From: Erythrocercus mccallii
Taxonomy: Eukaryota > Chordata > Aves > Passeriformes > Dicruridae
DNA: 64,000 bases
Direction: 5' to 3'
Assembly (NCBI GenBank): GCA_013397435.1
Contig: VZRG01001346.1
Span: 124,001 to 188,000, forward strand
Shown here: in pieces, positions 62,201-64,000 of the stretch
Layout: each line of letters starts with the position of its first letter
How positions within the stretch are numbered: position 1 is the first letter of the stretch
The notes under the pieces: generated by a model
What the model saw: the letters and a program-made list of their open reading frames with translations, nothing else
Database searches by the model: none
Told to the model about the DNA's origin: nothing
Position numbers and translations under genes: made by a program

Positions 62201-64000
62201 GGGAAGGACACTAAGGATCATGCCAGAGTTTACTACGCTATAATTAAGAGAATCAGTTTTAGTGCCCCAAAGACCAAACCACTAGCATGAAGGTCTTGAA
62301 ATTGACATTTGTTCTTTGGCATTGAATTGCGAAGGGTGGAAAAGACATTAAGTGTGGACAACTTCTTTATTTTTGTGATCCTAAAGCAGTGAGATGAGAG
62401 AATAATGTTAAACTAAATGCATGCATTAGAAGAGAACATGATGCAAGTGTAGTAACTCTTAAACTAATTAAGAGATAAGCTCAAGGATAAGTTGATTTTG
62501 CTTTAGTCTTGTAATTATAGAAAATTTTCCAGCGAGGCTTTTTTTCCTGTTGAATAGAGAACAAATGACAATTAAGCAAATGTTATGGAAGTTCTATCCT
62601 TCACATTTATATATCCATTTCTTGCATAATCTATTTCTTATATCATTTGTATAGCAAGTTCCTTAAATGGTTTAGAAATATATACTGGTGTAAAGTTTGC
62701 TGAGTCTAAAATTTGCATTTAATACCAGCCTGATATAAATTTAGTACAGAATTAAATCTATTTAGTTTAGCTTAGTTTAGCTTTAGGAATAAGAGGAATA
62801 AACTGGGTATTGTTGTATAAGAAAAGTCTATTGTATTCTGTATTCTGGAGTGACTGAGAAATAACAGTGATCCTTGTGAATCCAATTAACTACATTGTCT
62901 GACTTATCTTTTGTCACCATCTTAAACTACTTCAGGTAATAATGACTTAGGTGAATCAACATTTTACTGAGTAAGCTTCTATTCATGTCACAAGAGCCAG
63001 AGTAAAGGCAAAGGAAAAATTTTTTCAGTTCTAAAACCTTTTTATTTAACAGGCTGAGCTGGAAAAGTGAGGTTATCAATTATTTTTAAAAGTGATGGTG
63101 AAGGATACATAAAAACTATTGAAATCTTATTTATGTAACTAAACATAATATTGTATTTGAATATAATGATACCAACAATTAGTAGACAATATGAGGCCCA
63201 GCTTTAGCAGGCTGTTTCAACCCTGGCTGTGAGAAAAAAAACCCACATGTATAAGGGGTTCTAGTGAGGGTTTTGTTTGAGTAAGGGTCTTTGTGGTTTG
63301 TTTTGTTTTTCTTCTTTATTATTATCTTTCTGAAATGATGATCTACAATTATTACAGTCTCTTTGAAGATATTAGTAAGAAGAATTCTTTACCCACTAGA
63401 TAAAATGTGGGCTTCTGAGCCAGGAGATCATAAAGAGTACATCAATGACTAGTAACCAGTCAGCATGGTTGCGAATACACTTAAGGAAAAAATCAGTCTG
63501 ATATTCAGAAAAATGTGGATATACAAACCCAAAATATTAAAGAACTTATTTGACAGAAGCTTGATCCAAACCAAGTTGGTGAAAATCATTCCCTTTAGCA
63601 GTGTTTACAAACAAAATCCCCCCACAAATGTAAAAATTCAGGGACTAAAAAGCTATTTTATAAATTATGTAGCTAATGTCTGTTTAGTTTGTGATGTACT
63701 CTTTTTTTTATGATAAAATCTAATGTATTTAACGTGTACAGCAAGAGATCACCAGTTTGATTTTTTCCTGAAGCAAACTGCAAGATGCATGTAAATTCTA
63801 CTGTTGCTAAGAGATACTGTTTAGCTTTAAGGTTAGAGTTGTACCAATTGCTAGAAAGTAAAGAAAGAGGAAATGTTGCATGAATACCTACTTACTGGCA
63901 GCTTTCCAGCATTTTATTTATCAATATAGATATTTATCAAATCCTGCTAAAACATTATTTTCTTTTTTTGGAAGTATTTCTTTTTATGGAAGTATTCAAA
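59253..64000. other. Unannotated AT-rich stretch to window end, about 4.7 kb
   Basis: No gene or transposon recognised. The 118-codon frame at 59431-59787 on plus begins 180 bp past the LTR-like element. It has a few scattered Cys residues but no domain I recognise. The overlapping frames at 61176-61460 and 61751-62211 are likewise unassigned. Minor features are a TAGTTTAGCT-type local repeat near 62764-62784 and a T/G-rich patch near 63295-63315. Confidence 0.5.

Noticed and set aside
1..64000. CRISPR arrays, tRNA or rRNA genes, operons and bacterial-type defence systems
   Set aside because: Looked for and not seen; the repeat content shows a bird genome, and no regularly spaced repeat-spacer array or cloverleaf was found by eye.

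Overview
The window looks like intergenic DNA from a bird, probably a songbird. The evidence is the interspersed repeats. Thirteen copies or relics of the avian CR1 LINE are visible. Several end at the family's short ATTCTATG-like 3' repeat, or its complement ATCATAGAAT. Avian-type endogenous-retrovirus LTRs and an ERV-L-like pol relic are also present. The background is very AT-rich. Two runs of N (149 and 665 bases) and one isolated n show a draft vertebrate assembly. I found no intact protein-coding gene, no exon I can defend, no rRNA or tRNA, and no CRISPR array. Every long open frame lies in a repeat, in low-complexity DNA or in random AT-rich sequence.

Layout. 1-1155: CR1 (+), running off the left edge. 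4750-5497: ERV-L-like solo LTR (-) with a near-perfect 5-bp target duplication. 9.9-19.3 kb: five CR1 pieces, a TAA/CAA microsatellite, a TG-rich tract and an ATTTT pentanucleotide repeat. 24.1-25.8 kb: two CR1 copies. 25.8-42.4 kb: repeat-poor AT-rich desert, broken only by a CR1 whose two blocks are in swapped order (29.1-29.7 kb) and by the 149-base gap. 42.4-44.1 kb: CR1 (+), then a CpG-rich solo LTR (-) with a perfect 6-bp duplication AAAGTG, the youngest-looking insertion here. 45-47.2 kb: GTTT, polypyrimidine and TCTG tracts. 47.5-48.3 kb: CR1 (-). 49.5-52.6 kb: a CR1 fragment abutting a stop-riddled pro-pol relic that still shows an aspartic-protease-like DT(N), a YIDD reverse-transcriptase core and an integrase zinc-finger remnant. 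56.5-57.4 kb: CR1 (-). 57.7-59.25 kb: LTR-like element with 5-bp CATTG duplications and inverted ends, containing the 665-base gap. 59.25-64 kb: unannotated AT-rich DNA.

No genes act together here. By adding my intervals, roughly 13 kb of 64 kb is recognisable transposon. I found no new biological system. The best leads are the three target-site-flanked LTRs, the permuted CR1, a 74-nt pure pyrimidine run, and a few repeat-free AT-rich segments that could be conserved noncoding elements but need a genome alignment to test.
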